DNA of 64,000 nucleotides, taken from NCBI GenBank assembly GCA_947561395.2, contig OX387184.1, positions 19,386,205-19,450,204 on the forward strand, given 5' to 3'. The notes under the pieces were generated by a model. The model was not told the origin of the DNA. It was given only the letters and a program-made list of their open reading frames with translations, and ran no database searches. Made by a program: the position numbers and the translations under genes. Below are positions 45,560 to 56,789 of the stretch, piece after piece (positions within the stretch are counted from its first letter, which is position 1; every line of letters starts with the position of its first letter). Source of the stretch: Buxus sempervirens. Taxonomy: Eukaryota; Streptophyta; Magnoliopsida; Buxales; Buxaceae.

Positions 45560-46085
45560 ACAGGATAGAAACATATTAAAATTGGATTCAAAAGATTGCA
45601 TAAGCAGCATAGCCTCGTAATCCACGTAAGGAAAATTAGACCATTCAAAACAAATAACAAATTTAAAGAACACAACACACTCAAGGTCCAGAATTAACAT
45701 GAACCACAGCTTCCATTCATACAAAGACCAGCCACAATCGCCAAACGTCTTCAGTTACAAAAATACGATGCGAGCATTCGAAACCAAAAACCTAATTTCC
45801 CCTTTAGTATATATACCTTCCACACGCTCCCATACGTATTGCCGCACGACAACCTTTTAAAAGCCTTGATCCTGTGCATGCTCGCCCACTGAAAACCCTA
45901 CATTTTCCCGCATCCACTTAAGCTTATTCTCTTTGACAACTAATGACCACAAATCTCCAGCAATAAATAAAATTTGATTAAGCCTGTCCATAAATCCATG
46001 TGTTCATACTTTTGCATATATTTTATTTTACCTACTATTTTATATTGTTTATTATTATTTTTTTACTCAAAACTGGGGTTTTACA
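45560..46085. other. No recognised gene
   Basis: AT-rich; nothing recognised before repeat X starts at 46086. Confidence 0.4.
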
Positions 46086-47320
46086 GGCTTCAACTATACT
46101 TATGTGAAGAAAAGAAAGAACTGAAATTTTAAATATTTTTTGATTCTCTCATAAATTATTTCTTATTTTATTAAATATATTCTATGTTTTATCAGAAAAT
46201 AATGTTACAAATATAATAACATTATTACTATTTATTAATAATAATAAATTATTTATTATCTACATCTATACTATATATTAAGGCAGATACCATTGTAGCA
46301 AACAAATTGTACAAAAAACAAAAAAGGAAAACTAGTTAACTTGGTGGTGAGAACTTTAGATAAAGCAATGTCATAAAAAGGAACCTGTGACACTGTCAGA
46401 TATAATTTAGGAGTAGTAAGAACTTAAAATGAAGAAATATGTAGGTAATACTCACAAAGATTGAATTATGAATCTTAATTTTTACTAAAATCAAGTATAG
46501 AATTATTGTGATTGGTGGATTCAGCCTAAAAATTCATTTACCTCTTGAAATAATTTTTGAAGTGTGAATGCATGGGCCGGAGTGAAAGCCTAGTGGTGGT
46601 TGGATGACAACTTGGACGGATGGTGGTTGAGGCTCCGCGTTCTAGGTTTTGTGAAAATGATGTGTTATGCCAAGTCATACGATTGGAGAGCCAAGTGGGT
46701 GTCGCATGACTAACTCTAGAAATGTAGGAATTCAAAAGGGGTGGAGCCACCATGGATGGAATAGACGCAGAAGGCCACTTCACTGAACCCAATCCTCCTC
46801 CGATTAGAGCCGTCTTAGACAAGTTAGCCACGTTGGGGCCTCCCATTTGGTTGACTGAGGTTGATGTTAGCAACACCGTTGATCAACACACGCCAGGTAA
46901 TTAAGTGCTCATATGAGAATAGGCTTCACCCCTTTTAATTGAAGTTGTGTATGTATGCTTATTATTGTTTTGTTGTTCTTGTCTTTCTTCAGTTATTCTT
47001 ACTTTGCAATGTTTATAGCTTTTGTTCTCCATTTTTGATACAAGATTGTAATACCTTTCCTGGATTGTTTATGACTCTTAAAATATCCAATATCCCCCAT
47101 TTAATGACCTAAAAAGGCAAAATGATGTATAATTTTTTTTTCTAAATAAAATTTTTGTGCTTGTTCTTTGAATTTAACTACGTTTATAGCAAATTTTTTT
47201 TAATTTCTATCTCTTTGGCCAAAAGAGACAAAGGAAGAAAAATGGTTCACTAGCTTTTTTTTTTTTTTGATAAAAAAAAGGTTTAATAGCTACAGTCTTG
47301 GATAAAAAAAAGGTTTAAAT
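46086..47320 (+). repeat. Dispersed repeat X, copy 2
   Basis: About 1.2 kb collinear with 28680-29960, with small indels (a 6-bp insertion near 46710, a poly-T difference near 47250). It carries the second GH10 exon remnant. Confidence 0.85.
46752..46896 (+). pseudogene. GH10 endo-1,4-beta-xylanase exon remnant 2
   Basis: MDGIDAEGHFTEPNPPPIRA then LDKLATLGPPIWLTEVDVSN, ending at CCAG|GTAATT. It is the same remnant as at 29360, with one extra base before the donor and a Leu-to-Pro change. Non-functional. Confidence 0.8.
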
Positions 47321-47730
47321 AGATCTGTAGTAGCATATTCAGACAAAGGAAAAAGAATATTCGAAAAACACAACCGCGTGACAAGAAGAATGTATTTCTC
47401 CCGTGTTTTTCTAGATGGACGTCACGAAACAATATTTAACAAATATGAAAAAACATTCACTTTTTCTTTTTGAAGAAAGGAATTTTTTTGGTAGGATTTT
47501 GAAGAAAGGAATGGATATATTAATCAACCAACCGAATGTAAATCAAAGCATGTGCCCCCCATGATAGAGATTGATGTAGTAAATGGGCTGCGCCTAACAG
47601 GACGAGCACCACCACATGCCATTGTTTACACCATCCGGAAGTTTCTTTTCCCATCAGGCTGCAAATAAACTAAAACTATAGGACGCCAACAAACCAAAAC
47701 ATCAAAATTTACCACAATACCCATATCGAT
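47321..47730. other. No gene seen
   Basis: Short AT-rich sequence. It includes a 28-bp imperfect direct repeat (GAAGAAAGGAAT) at about 47473-47512. Confidence 0.4.
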
Positions 47731-47732
47731 AA

Positions 47733-48363
47733 CATGTACCTTAAAGTCACTTTAGGTGCTTATCCTTTGGTTCAGGGATCTGCCAACATAATCTTTGTAT
47801 TTATATATTCCACTGAAATCTGCCCTTCTTTAAATCTATCTTTGATGGCCAAATACTTGATATCAGGATGCTTAGAACGACTTGAATTTTTATTATTCCT
47901 TGAAAAGAATACTGTCCCATTATTATCACAAAAAATCTGTATTGGTCTTGAGATGGAATCAACAATTTTCAATCCAAAAATGAAATTCTTTAACCACACA
48001 ACCTGGACTATAGCCCCATAGCATACTACAAATTAGTAGATGCTACAAGGGATTATTTAATACTTTTCCAAGAAATAGCACGACCAGTCAACAGAAAAAT
48101 ATAACTAGAAATAGATATCATATCATCTGGACAACCAGCGAAATCCGAATTATAATAGCCCAATACCTCAAGCTTATCGGAACTTCTATACACAAGCATA
48201 TAATCTTGATTTTTCTTGAGGTGTCTCATTACCTTCTTAGCTGCTTTCTAATGTTCCAAACCTAGATTAGATTGAAACTTGCTAAGAACACCAACTGCAA
48301 AAGCAATATTTGGTCTAGTGCAAACTTGTGTATACATTAAGCTTCGGGCGGCACTAGCATATG
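47733..48363 (-). pseudogene. Ty1/copia reverse transcriptase-RNase H remnant
   Basis: The minus strand reads SLMYTQVCTRPNIAFAVGVL, KLEVLGYYNSDFAGCPDDMI, YIFLLTGRAISWKS, QIFCDNNGTVFFSRNNKNSS and RSKHPDIKYLAIKDRFKEGQ. These are the C-terminal RT and RNase H blocks of copia-type pol. Several in-frame stops are present (after LGLEH, after SIK, near the end at ADP). It is abutted at 48363 by repeat R. Confidence 0.88.
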
Positions 48364-48395
48364 CTATATTTTTCGTGGATTCCTTTTCAATAGGA

Positions 48396-49100
48396 GGTGG
48401 GGCTTGGGCTCACCAACTTTAACGATTTTTTTAGTAGCTCTAATTTCAATGAGTTTGTAATGATATCTAAACAAAGCGTTAGTTATTTTTAGTGAATCGG
48501 GCTTTAACCTCAGTGGGTTGGCATTAGGGTAGGCAACGGGTCGAATACGGTACGGATCTGTCATGATCCGAATCCGAACCGAAAATAAAAATCCGATATC
48601 CGAATTCGATCCGAAATCCGACGGATCTTTTATATGTGAATCCGAATTCAAAACCCAATTTATATACTTTATCCAAATCCGAAATTCGACAGAATAAATA
48701 ACCGAAATCCGAATTCGATCCGAACTAGATCCGATTTGAACTTAAAACTCAAAATTCAAGTTTAACTATTAAAGCAAATATTAACTATCAAAACTAATGA
48801 GCCATATAAATATTTTAAAACAAGATATGAGTAAGAATAGTTCAACCATGGTTTATACAAAGTTTACCAATGGTTTAATGAAAAGTATATGTTGATTTCG
48901 GTTCGGATCTTATTCGGATCAGATATGGACAGATTCGAATTCGGTCGGATCCGGAATCCGATATCCGTATTCAAACCACGGATCTATATTTTCGGATCGG
49001 ATTCGAGATTTTTGGATTAGATTCGGGTCGGATTCGGATATATATCCGACCCATTGCTGGTCCTAGTTGGCATGGTGGTTTACTAGCGTGTTGAGAAAAA
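48396..49100 (+). repeat. Dispersed repeat R, copy 3, split by hAT MITE
   Basis: GGTGGGGCTTGGGCTCACC, ATGATATCTAAACAAAGCG, then CAGTGGGTTGGCAT / GTTGGCATGGTGGTTTAC around the element at 48525-49065. It is truncated on the left by the copia remnant. Confidence 0.8.
48525..49065. mobile_element. hAT MITE, 541 bp
   Basis: An 8-bp duplication GTTGGCAT (48517-48524 and 49066-49073). Ends are TAGGGTAGGCAACGGGTCG and, inverted, TAGGACCAGCAATGGGTCG. The subterminal regions are full of ATCCGAA / TTCGGAT words on both sides. Non-coding. Confidence 0.92.
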
Positions 49101-49689
49101 ACGTGTAGGGCCTCCTTTAATATAAATTTTGATAATAGTATGATACGCATGTCATTTTATGCGGAGAGACAAAAAGAAACAGAGGGACCATTATGATGTG
49201 TAAGTCTCTAAAAATTTACCGAAAAATAAGTCTCTAAAATGAGAACTAAAATGGCCGACCCGAAGGGGCTTGTCCCGTGCGGCGTGGGATAGGGTACGCG
49301 GAGAGGTGGGTCAGGGGTGTAGTGTGTGTGTGTGAAGATATTTTAAATTTGGAAAAATTATTGAGTAGAGATACTGAAAATTCAGAAAAAGGAAAAGAAA
49401 GGACAAATTATAGAAACCTCCGTCGGAGACGAAATCGGTTGACCTCCGCCATGGAATGATGCGTACGTGTGGGCCCATTCTACCTCTAATTTCGTGCCAC
49501 GTTGCAAGAAGCGAACCGCCCATTGCCTCGTGTAAGCCATAAAGAGTCACCTTACTTTTGGCTGTGTTTCTTGTCGGCGGTTTTCGGTTTCGTTTTCACA
49601 TTACCGCTTCGGTTTGTGTGTTCCACTACTACGCCATCCAGGCTTTGAATCGGTTTTGGCTTTGTTTATCTACTCAATCGTGGGAGCGC
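49101..49689. other. No recognised gene
   Basis: Short (GT)n run near 49321. No recognised coding region. Confidence 0.4.
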
Positions 49690-50070
49690 ATCGTGTAGTG
49701 TTTTCAGGCCAGGTTTTAAGTTTCGGTGGCCCTGGGCGTGCCACCCAGGGCACCAAACGGCATTTCGGAAAAATTTTAATGGGCAAAAAAATAAAAAATT
49801 ATGTTTTTTTGGATTTCGGCGAAATTTCGACGGCACGCCGCTCCGTTTCGCCAGCACGCCGCCCATTTTGTTAAAAAAATTTTTTAAAAAATTTAAAAAA
49901 ATTACATTTTTCGTCCGTTTCGCTCGTTTCGGTCCGTTTCGGTCGGCACGCCGACCGTTTCGTTCGAAATTTCGGTCCGTTTCGCCAACGATACAAATTA
50001 ACGATTTCCCCCAGCGAAACGCATTGCTGGGGGCAAAAAACTGAAATTTCGGCGGCACGCCCTGTAAACC
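49690..50070. repeat. TTTCGG/CGGCACGCC-rich repeat, possible small transposon
   Basis: Dense iteration of GTTTCGGTC, AATTTCGG and GGCACGCC words around an AT-rich core (49867-49905). The left edge has GGCGTGCCACC and the right edge GGCGGCACGCCCTGTAAACC, which are roughly inverted. Clear target duplications were not found, so the class is open. Confidence 0.55.
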
Positions 50071-50599
50071 TTGTTTTCAGGTTGAGCTTCGTCGGGCAAG
50101 CTAGTTTCTACCGTGGTTACTGGTTGAGCTTCCACTTTCTTCCGCGGGTTGAGTTTTTGAAAGAGACTGGATTTGGTTATTTTGACATTAGTGCTTGCTG
50201 GTTGCATTCACCGTGAATGGCGGTGGCTACATGTTTATACCCGCCGTAGCCCGACGGTAGTGTTTTACGGTCACGTATATCTTTTGACCGATTTGTGTCC
50301 TACCACATACGGGTCAAGTGAAACCCATGTTTACACCCGCCGTAACCCGGTGAAATCGAAGTAAACATGGATCTAAATATATATGTTTATTGAGTAAACG
50401 ATGGTGAATGATTTTGCCATTAAAGGGGTTATCATGGCATGTGCTACTTTATTGGGTTTGAGGAAAATTGCTAGACGCTTGATCAACCCCATGATACTTT
50501 TATTTGATAAAAGGTATGTTCAATTGCCTTTTATTTATGAAAATGTGCATTTGACCAATTATGCCTTTTGGCCGATTACGGATCATTGAAGAAACTTCG

Positions 50600-51540
50600 G
50601 TAATTCTCTAGAGACGTGGAGAGTGGGGTCCCCCATTTTCTAAAAACGTGGATGGTTATATAAGGTGGGTTCAACTTCCTAAAAGTGGGTTGTTGGGAGA
50701 CTTTGTGGTAAAACAAAACGGACTTGTAGACATGGAAAAGGGATCCCTCGAAGATCGTGCAAGAGTGGGACGTTGAGCAACCGTCACAGATTGGCTATAA
50801 AAGGCATCAATTCGAAGAGCTCGGAGACACAATCCACCCAACCGCAACCGGTTATTATATTATTTTGATCATCCGTGATCTTTTATCCCCTCTCCTACAC
50901 TGTAGTCAGAAGGATAAACTAGGACCTCTCTCACTGCTTCCAGTCGCAGTGACATCTTAGACCCCTCTTTACTCTGATTAACACCAGAATCCTACCACCG
51001 AAGAGTAAGTTGAGGCCGCCCCTGACTCGCAGTTCTGTGTTTACAGAATCCTGAGCAGCAGGTCCCGAGACTCGCTCTGATCACGCCAGGTGACTTGTGT
51101 ATTTTCGGGTAAGCAGCAGTCCAAGGTGAACCCCCTGAATTGGCTTTGCTAGCAGCTGCCCCTTCCTCCTATGCTTATACCCGATTACGGCTATAAGACT
51201 AAGACAGGCCGGTCCTGCAAGACATGTCAGTTTTCTTTTTACTTTTTGTTTCCCTTTTGAGGATTATCTGTTGTCGCTTTCGGCCCGTCGGCCAATTTTA
51301 TAATAAAGGATTTGTGTGCCATTAGTTGCTTTCGCTTTCAAATACTTACAAGAACCCAAACGAAGACCGAAACCCTAGTCTTCATATCATCGCCTGACCG
51401 ATTTTATTACAGGTGACTTGCAGTACGACTGAACCGATCCCGGTTTAGATTCAGAACAGGTGCCCGGGGTCAGGAATCGACCTGAAATCATTGTATCAAA
51501 CGATACTGGCACGCCCTCGTAGAGACACATAATCAACACC
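50600..51540 (+). mobile_element. Gypsy-type LTR/5' leader fragment
   Basis: CTATAAAAGGC (50793) as a TATA box, a polyadenylation-like AATAAAGG (51303) and a following segment TTGTATCAAACGATACTGGC, then ACGCCC (about 51491-51516). This resembles the region after the LTR of some gypsy elements (…ATTGGCACGCCC). The left LTR border was not found and no pol domain follows; the sequence passes directly into the polyadenylated block at 51546. Confidence 0.4.
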
Positions 51541-51545
51541 GACAC

Positions 51546-52185
51546 GTGTCCACACCGGCCCAATTTCGAAGCAACACTACAAAAGATGATGCAGATGAAG
51601 ATGACCCTGATGGGGTCGAAGACGAGGAGGGTTACATAGTTTTAAGTTTTGATGGTTCTTCAGGAACTGCGGTTTCGATGTCTTGGTTGTTGCAACTCCG
51701 TGCCCGTGTAATTGGTTTTTTGGTGTTTTGTTTTGTTTTCTTCTCTAGCGCAATCAGGTTTATTGTGCTATCTTTAGTCTGATTTTGTGTTGTTAGGTGT
51801 TGGAGGGCTTCGACCCCCATAGTCCAGGTGCAGTTTTGGGTCCGGACGTGTCTCGGTTTACCGAGCACTCCTTTTTTGGCTTTCTCGTCTCTGACAAAGC
51901 CTTTGCTCCCTTTAATGGGAATTTCAATCTGTGTTCCGATGGACCCTCCGTCTGACTTTACCCCTGTTTTTCAGGTGGTTTCATGCTGCTTCAGCGCAAG
52001 GTCGGACACTTTCACTCAGAACTGTTACCAAATTGTTGGGATTTATGCTTCTCCTGTCCCCTGGCTTCTTTTGCTTCTAGGCTTTTATGAGTGTTTTATC
52101 TGTGTTTTCTGGCTTGTAACCACAACTCTTGTAACACTGTTCATATAATGAAGAAAAGGCTTAACTCCGCTTTCCATTAAAAAAA
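51546..52185 (+). other. Retroposon-like 3' block 1 (acidic ORF, poly-A)
   Basis: It opens with an acidic stretch DDADEDDPDGVEDEEGY, continues with T/G-rich, weakly coding sequence and ends in GCTTTCCATT plus an A12 tract (52177-52190). The layout resembles the block at 53770-54555. The poly-A end suggests a LINE- or retrogene-type 3' end; no known domain. Confidence 0.35.
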
Positions 52186-52189
52186 AAAA

Positions 52190-52640
52190 AACAGAGAACG
52201 GAACGCTACAGCTGCGATCAAATCAAACCAAAAACTGATTTCTTTTAATTTAATAAGATCTAAATCTCAAAAGATTCCAAGCCTCTGATGCAGTTTTAAG
52301 TGAAAAGGGTCTCACCTGCGCCCAAGTAGCATAAAACCACATCAAGAATAAGGTAAATCGGACGGACGTTAATGGAAATTTCAATTTTCCACGGACACAA
52401 TATGTGTCATGAGAAAATTGGAATTGCAGAAGGGAAATGAACGATATGCTTTATCAATATAATCTAATTTTACTATCAAAAAAAATTATAAAAATTAAAA
52501 AAGACTGGCAAGCCGATATTTCTTGGTGGGAAGCGGTCATTTCAGTTCCACGTGAGAGTTACTATATGTTTTACGTTCTATGATAACCGATGATAGCCGG
52601 TGATGGTAAAATATCTTCTTGACACAAAAGTTAGTACAAA
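52190..52640 (+). repeat. Duplicated segment D, copy 1 (empty Helitron site)
   Basis: 52401-52640 is about 90% identical to 54580-54829 plus 56764-56790 (GGCAAGCCGATATTTCTTGG, AGCGGTCATTTCAGTTCC, GATAGCCGGTGATGGTAAAA). Here the sequence runs on without interruption from GGTAAAA into TATCTTCTTGACAC at 52611/52612. Confidence 0.92.
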
Positions 52641-53104
52641 TGTGGTTAAGTGTTTAAATACAAGTTTCACTAGTCGTTAAAAGGCTTTGAAATCAGTTTC
52701 GCCTAGCTTCGAAAAAAGGCAAAATTTTGGGAACATAAAATATAAAATAAAAACATGCAGGATTAATTTTTCTCCAAAATTTTAAAAGTCAAGAAAATAA
52801 TTTCCTATATTTTCTATTTTTCTGAAACAAATAATTGAAAATTTTCGAAATTCTGAAAAACATTTTCTTTCCCTGTTTTCCGATGAAATGAACAGGGCCG
52901 CTCATTCATGGAACTCAATGGCATTGTTAGAAGAAAGTCGGTGGGTGAAATCAATGACATTGAATCTAGACATAAAGGTTGATCTCCAAGACCCACTTAA
53001 TCGTTATTATTAGATTAGTAATAATAGCGAAAACAGTTTCGTTTGTCGTCTCCCTTGAGGCGACGGCTTTGGATTTGGATGGAGAATGGTGACATGAGTT
53101 TTAT
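52641..53104. other. Intergenic
   Basis: AT-rich; 52944-53045 is a copy of the sequence at 27840-27950. No gene. Confidence 0.5.
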
Positions 53105-53525
53105 TATAATATTGTGAGTCAAATCAAGGGAAAAGATACTCAGAAGCTAAAATTATATTAAAAATGATAAGGACAATGATTCTCTGGTCCGTCTCCCAAG
53201 ATTAATATCTGTAATGTTTTTTTATTTTTCTTTTTTAGATATTTAGTTGATCAATAAAAAACGGCATGTGAATTCCACAACATGTTCTGAATGAAAACCA
53301 TATAGCAGATTTGTGGATATAATAACTCTCGCATGGAGCTGTACTTGAATAAACTAGAAATGCATTATATAAACTGGAAATTCTTTAATACAAAGCATTA
53401 GGTCAAAGAGAGGCTATTTCATAAAAAACAATAAAAAAAAAAGGTCAAAGAGAGGCTTTGAACTTTTCACTCTACAGTATATTTGATAAATTTTTCCGGA
53501 TCAGATCAGTATCCATGATAGGGGG
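53105..53525 (-). pseudogene. Inverted SRC2-like gene 3' remnant
   Basis: The minus strand from about 53520 reads ATACTGATCTGATCCGG (equivalent to the stop-codon region of the two SRC2-like genes), then TTCAAAGCCTCTCTTTGACC, CATATGGTTTTCATTCAGAA, TTGATCAACTAAATATCT and the AATCTTGGGAGACGGACC stretch. It is collinear with 12300-12900 and 37590-38140. The C2 coding part is absent: similarity stops where the polyadenylated block begins. Confidence 0.7.
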
Positions 53526-53527
53526 TT

Positions 53528-54555
53528 TTGTTGCTGCGGGGAAAGGGGTTTTTTCCGCTTAGGTTTTTGAAAAGCTCGTCGTCCTTTCCGCTTAGGGTTT
53601 TTAAAGAGGGGTTTGAGAGGGGCTTCCCTGTTTGCTCGAAAGTCTTCTTTCTGTGGGGGTTTCCAAAGGTTCCATTCATCGGAGGGAGTTTTTGTCTCTT
53701 TGTACATTTTCTGCAGGGTGGTCGCAAGGGTTTCTGTAGGGGTTTGTTCCCTCCATCAGCTTGCTCTTCGATAGGGATGCTAACGGCAGGCGAAAGCGAG
53801 GATAGTGATGAAGATGGCGGGGATGATGAAGAAGGCAAGTTCCCATGTTTGAACGGGTTCATTTGGTGGTTGTGTTGGTTATGTGTAAAGATCCTAGAGA
53901 TCTTCTACCCCAACCCCACTTTCCCCAAAATGAACAGCGTCAACCAAAGGGAGCTTGCTTCTACTGCTTCTCCGTTTTTTGGCTTGCTGTTTGTGACAAA
54001 GTTTCAATCTAGAGCTCAGATGAAGGTTACAGCATTTACCTTTTTTGTGGTAGTGTTACCTCTCAGGAATCACCCTTGTCTTTTTTGCGGGATTGTCCGA
54101 GAGAACTCCAGTGTTAGTTATTGTTTTTTAGGTTTATCTGTATTTAGTTTGAAGGTGCAGGATACTATTGGTGTTGTAGTCCTGTCTTGTTTGCAGCAGT
54201 GTTTTGTTCGGGGTTGTGCCGGAGTTCTCGACATAACCTCATTCACCGTCTGGTTTCCACAGCCGATGGCCCCCCCTTCCGAGGGATTATCAATCCGCCT
54301 AATTGCGGACCCTTCTTTAGGCTTTTCTGACGGTTTACCGTTGGGAGTGATGGCTTTGTCCATTCGTCTAATCTTTGTTATAAAACTGTTGCAAGTAAGT
54401 GGTGGAGTATGGCATCCATGGTGGTTTACCTTTTTATCAGTTATAGTAATATTTTGGATATTTTTCAATTTAGTTGGGATGTAATTGATCTGGATGTATC
54501 TCTGATTCATATTAATGAAATCGATTAGCCTGGCTTCGTATTAAAAAAAAAGATC
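53528..54555 (+). other. Retroposon-like 3' block 2 (318-codon open frame, poly-A)
   Basis: A frame is open from about 53528 to 54484, but its composition (runs of F, G, L; no family) is unconvincing as protein except for the acidic TAGESEDSDEDGGDDEEGKF. An A9 tract follows at 54543. The arrangement parallels 51546-52185. I treat it as the 3' portion of a retroposed sequence rather than a gene. Confidence 0.35.
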
Positions 54556-54579
54556 AACACATATTCGCGACAAACAATT

Positions 54580-54829
54580 TATTTTGTCATGAAAAAATTG
54601 GAACTGCGGAAGCGAAATGAATGAATGAACTCTATTCCCAAAAATAAAAAGAGGATGGGAAATGAATGATATGCTTTATCAATTTAATCTAATTTTACTA
54701 TAAAAAAATTAAAAAAGACTGGCAAGCCGATATGTCTTGGTGGGAAGCGGTCATTTCAGTTCCGCGTGAGAGTTACTATATGTTTTACCGCCGTTCTATG
54801 ATAACCGATGATAGCCGGTGATGGTAAAA
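54580..54829 (+). repeat. Duplicated segment D, copy 2, left part
   Basis: Matches 52401-52611 up to GGTGATGGTAAAA, where the Helitron begins. The match resumes at 56764 (TATCTTCTTGACACAAAAG). Confidence 0.92.
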
Positions 54830-56763
54830 TCTATATATTAAAGGAAAGGGGGGTGGCGCTTGACGTGTCACCCCCCCGTTGCTTCGGAGGCTCGGGACAG
54901 CCTCGCGTGCTTCGGCATTCCCGAGCCTCCCAATAAATCAGACAAAAAAGCGGCCGTACTTTTTTATTTTGGTTTCAAACGACAAAAATAATTCACATTC
55001 AGTGTTTAAGTTTTTTTGTAATTTAAAATCAGGCGTATTTTCTTATAAAGCGCCGCAATGTTTGGCTTTTCGGTTTTAAAAAATAATTTAGATTTATTCA
55101 TATACTTTTTATAATAATTCCAAATCAGTAATAAACAAAAAAATCTTTCGTTTTTCGGTTTAAAGCATTTATTTAACTGCCGTAACTTTTGACTTTCTTC
55201 GGTTTTTAAAAATAATTTAGATTTAGTCATATCATTTTATAATAATTTCAAATCAGGAATAAAAAAAAACAACTTCCGGTTCAGCTTTAAAGCATTTATT
55301 TAATAATAAAAAAAAACGTGCCGCAACTTTTCGTTCTTCGGTTTTTGAATCCCTCTTTCTACATCTCCTTCTGTCTCCCCTTCTCGGTTTCTATCCTCCT
55401 TTCGTCCCTCTCGCTTTCTCACTCACTCCCATTGTGGAGGGGGGATACGGGAGCGGGGGTTCCTTCTCCCGCAAGTTTCCACCTGCAGTCTCCGGGCTCT
55501 TCTTGACTGTTCCAGAGGCTCTTTCTTGAAACCTCTTTCGAAGGTCCTAGAATTGTCAGATCCCTTTCCTTCCTCTCTATCTCCTATCTTCTTTTCTAAT
55601 CTTCTCTCTCTTGTCGAAAGCCCTTGCTATATTTCCCTGGCAGTGGCGAAGTCATCGGCGGTGGTTGCGCAAAAAATAATAATAATAAACTTTTTTTCTT
55701 CATTAAGTACACAAAGCATGAGTGAACTTCTTTTCTATATCATCTGAAACAACTATTTTTAAAGAATTTAGAACCACCCCGGTGACGTTTCGTTTGCCAA
55801 ATCTAGCAAACTCTTTGCATTGGAAATCTCATTGCCTTGATTAGGAGCAGCACCCTCTGACATGGCTTCGACTTATCAGAAGCCTAAAATGGCAATTATG
55901 GAAAAGTGCCAAGATTTGGGATCTGAATATTGAATTTATCGTGTTGACCCCAACTATTTGGGATGTGGCATTTTTTCTAATGTTAAGACTTTGTTATTGT
56001 TTTCAATTTTGAGTTTGCTGTTTCCTAATGAGCTATTCAACTATTTATTAATATGTTATTATTATTATTATTTTGGCAATGTAGACAATTCAATTTTTTC
56101 ACCAAAAGTTTTTTTTTAATAGTAGTAGTACTCTAATTAGCTGGACATCTTTCATTGCATGGATAGACATTGATTCGCATTGTCAAACAGATCAAACTAC
56201 TGCCACTCCTATGACTTGATATATTGCTTCCTAGAAAATCCCACAAAATTCAACGTTTACAATTTATGAAATTATCAGATCTTTTAATAAACAACATTTT
56301 TAATGCTTAATAGTAGTCACATATCTTTTGGTTTTACTTTATTCTTATTCTATTTCATTTTCATTTCAGGACCTCACAACTGTTTCATGGAGCTTGCAAT
56401 GTTTTATAAGAAGGGAATTCTTATATCCATTTTCAAGACAATATATTTATAACTACTACTCCTATGACTCACACTTTTGAAGTTTCCTGTACATAGCACA
56501 TACTACTAATCCATGTATTTATATCCATTTTCACGTTCATGTAACTATATGAGGTTTGTCACACCAGGTGTATTTTAAAATTCTTATGAGATAGTGTTTG
56601 CCGTTTAGATAATTAATTCTAATTCTGTTATATATTGTTAATATATTAACTTTCAAGTTCTACCAAAAAATAATATTAACTTTCAAGACAATATATTAAA
56701 TAATTTATTTTTTAATAATTTTTCGAACCTATTTGCCCGTGCAAAGCACGGGCAGAATGCTAG
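54830..56763 (+). mobile_element. Helitron, 1934 bp, complete and non-autonomous
   Basis: Begins TCTATATATTAAAGG after A (54829) and ends CTAG (56760-56763) before T (56764). Six nt upstream of CTAG is a perfect hairpin GCCCGTGC-AAA-GCACGGGC (56735-56753). The segment D copy at 52401-52640 is the same locus type without the insertion and joins A directly to T at 52611/52612, confirming both ends to the base and the absence of a target duplication. There is no Rep/helicase. The interior holds a CT-rich region (55350-55620) and, minus strand 55859-55770, an exon-like MSEGAAPNQGNEISNAKSLL that I cannot name. Confidence 0.93.
56735..56763 (+). other. Helitron 3' terminal hairpin and CTAG
   Basis: Eight-bp perfect stem, AAA loop, 6-nt spacer, CTAG. 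The same design with a 7-bp stem occurs at 27664-27692. Confidence 0.95.
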
Positions 56764-56789
56764 TATCTTCTTGACACAAAAGTAGCACA

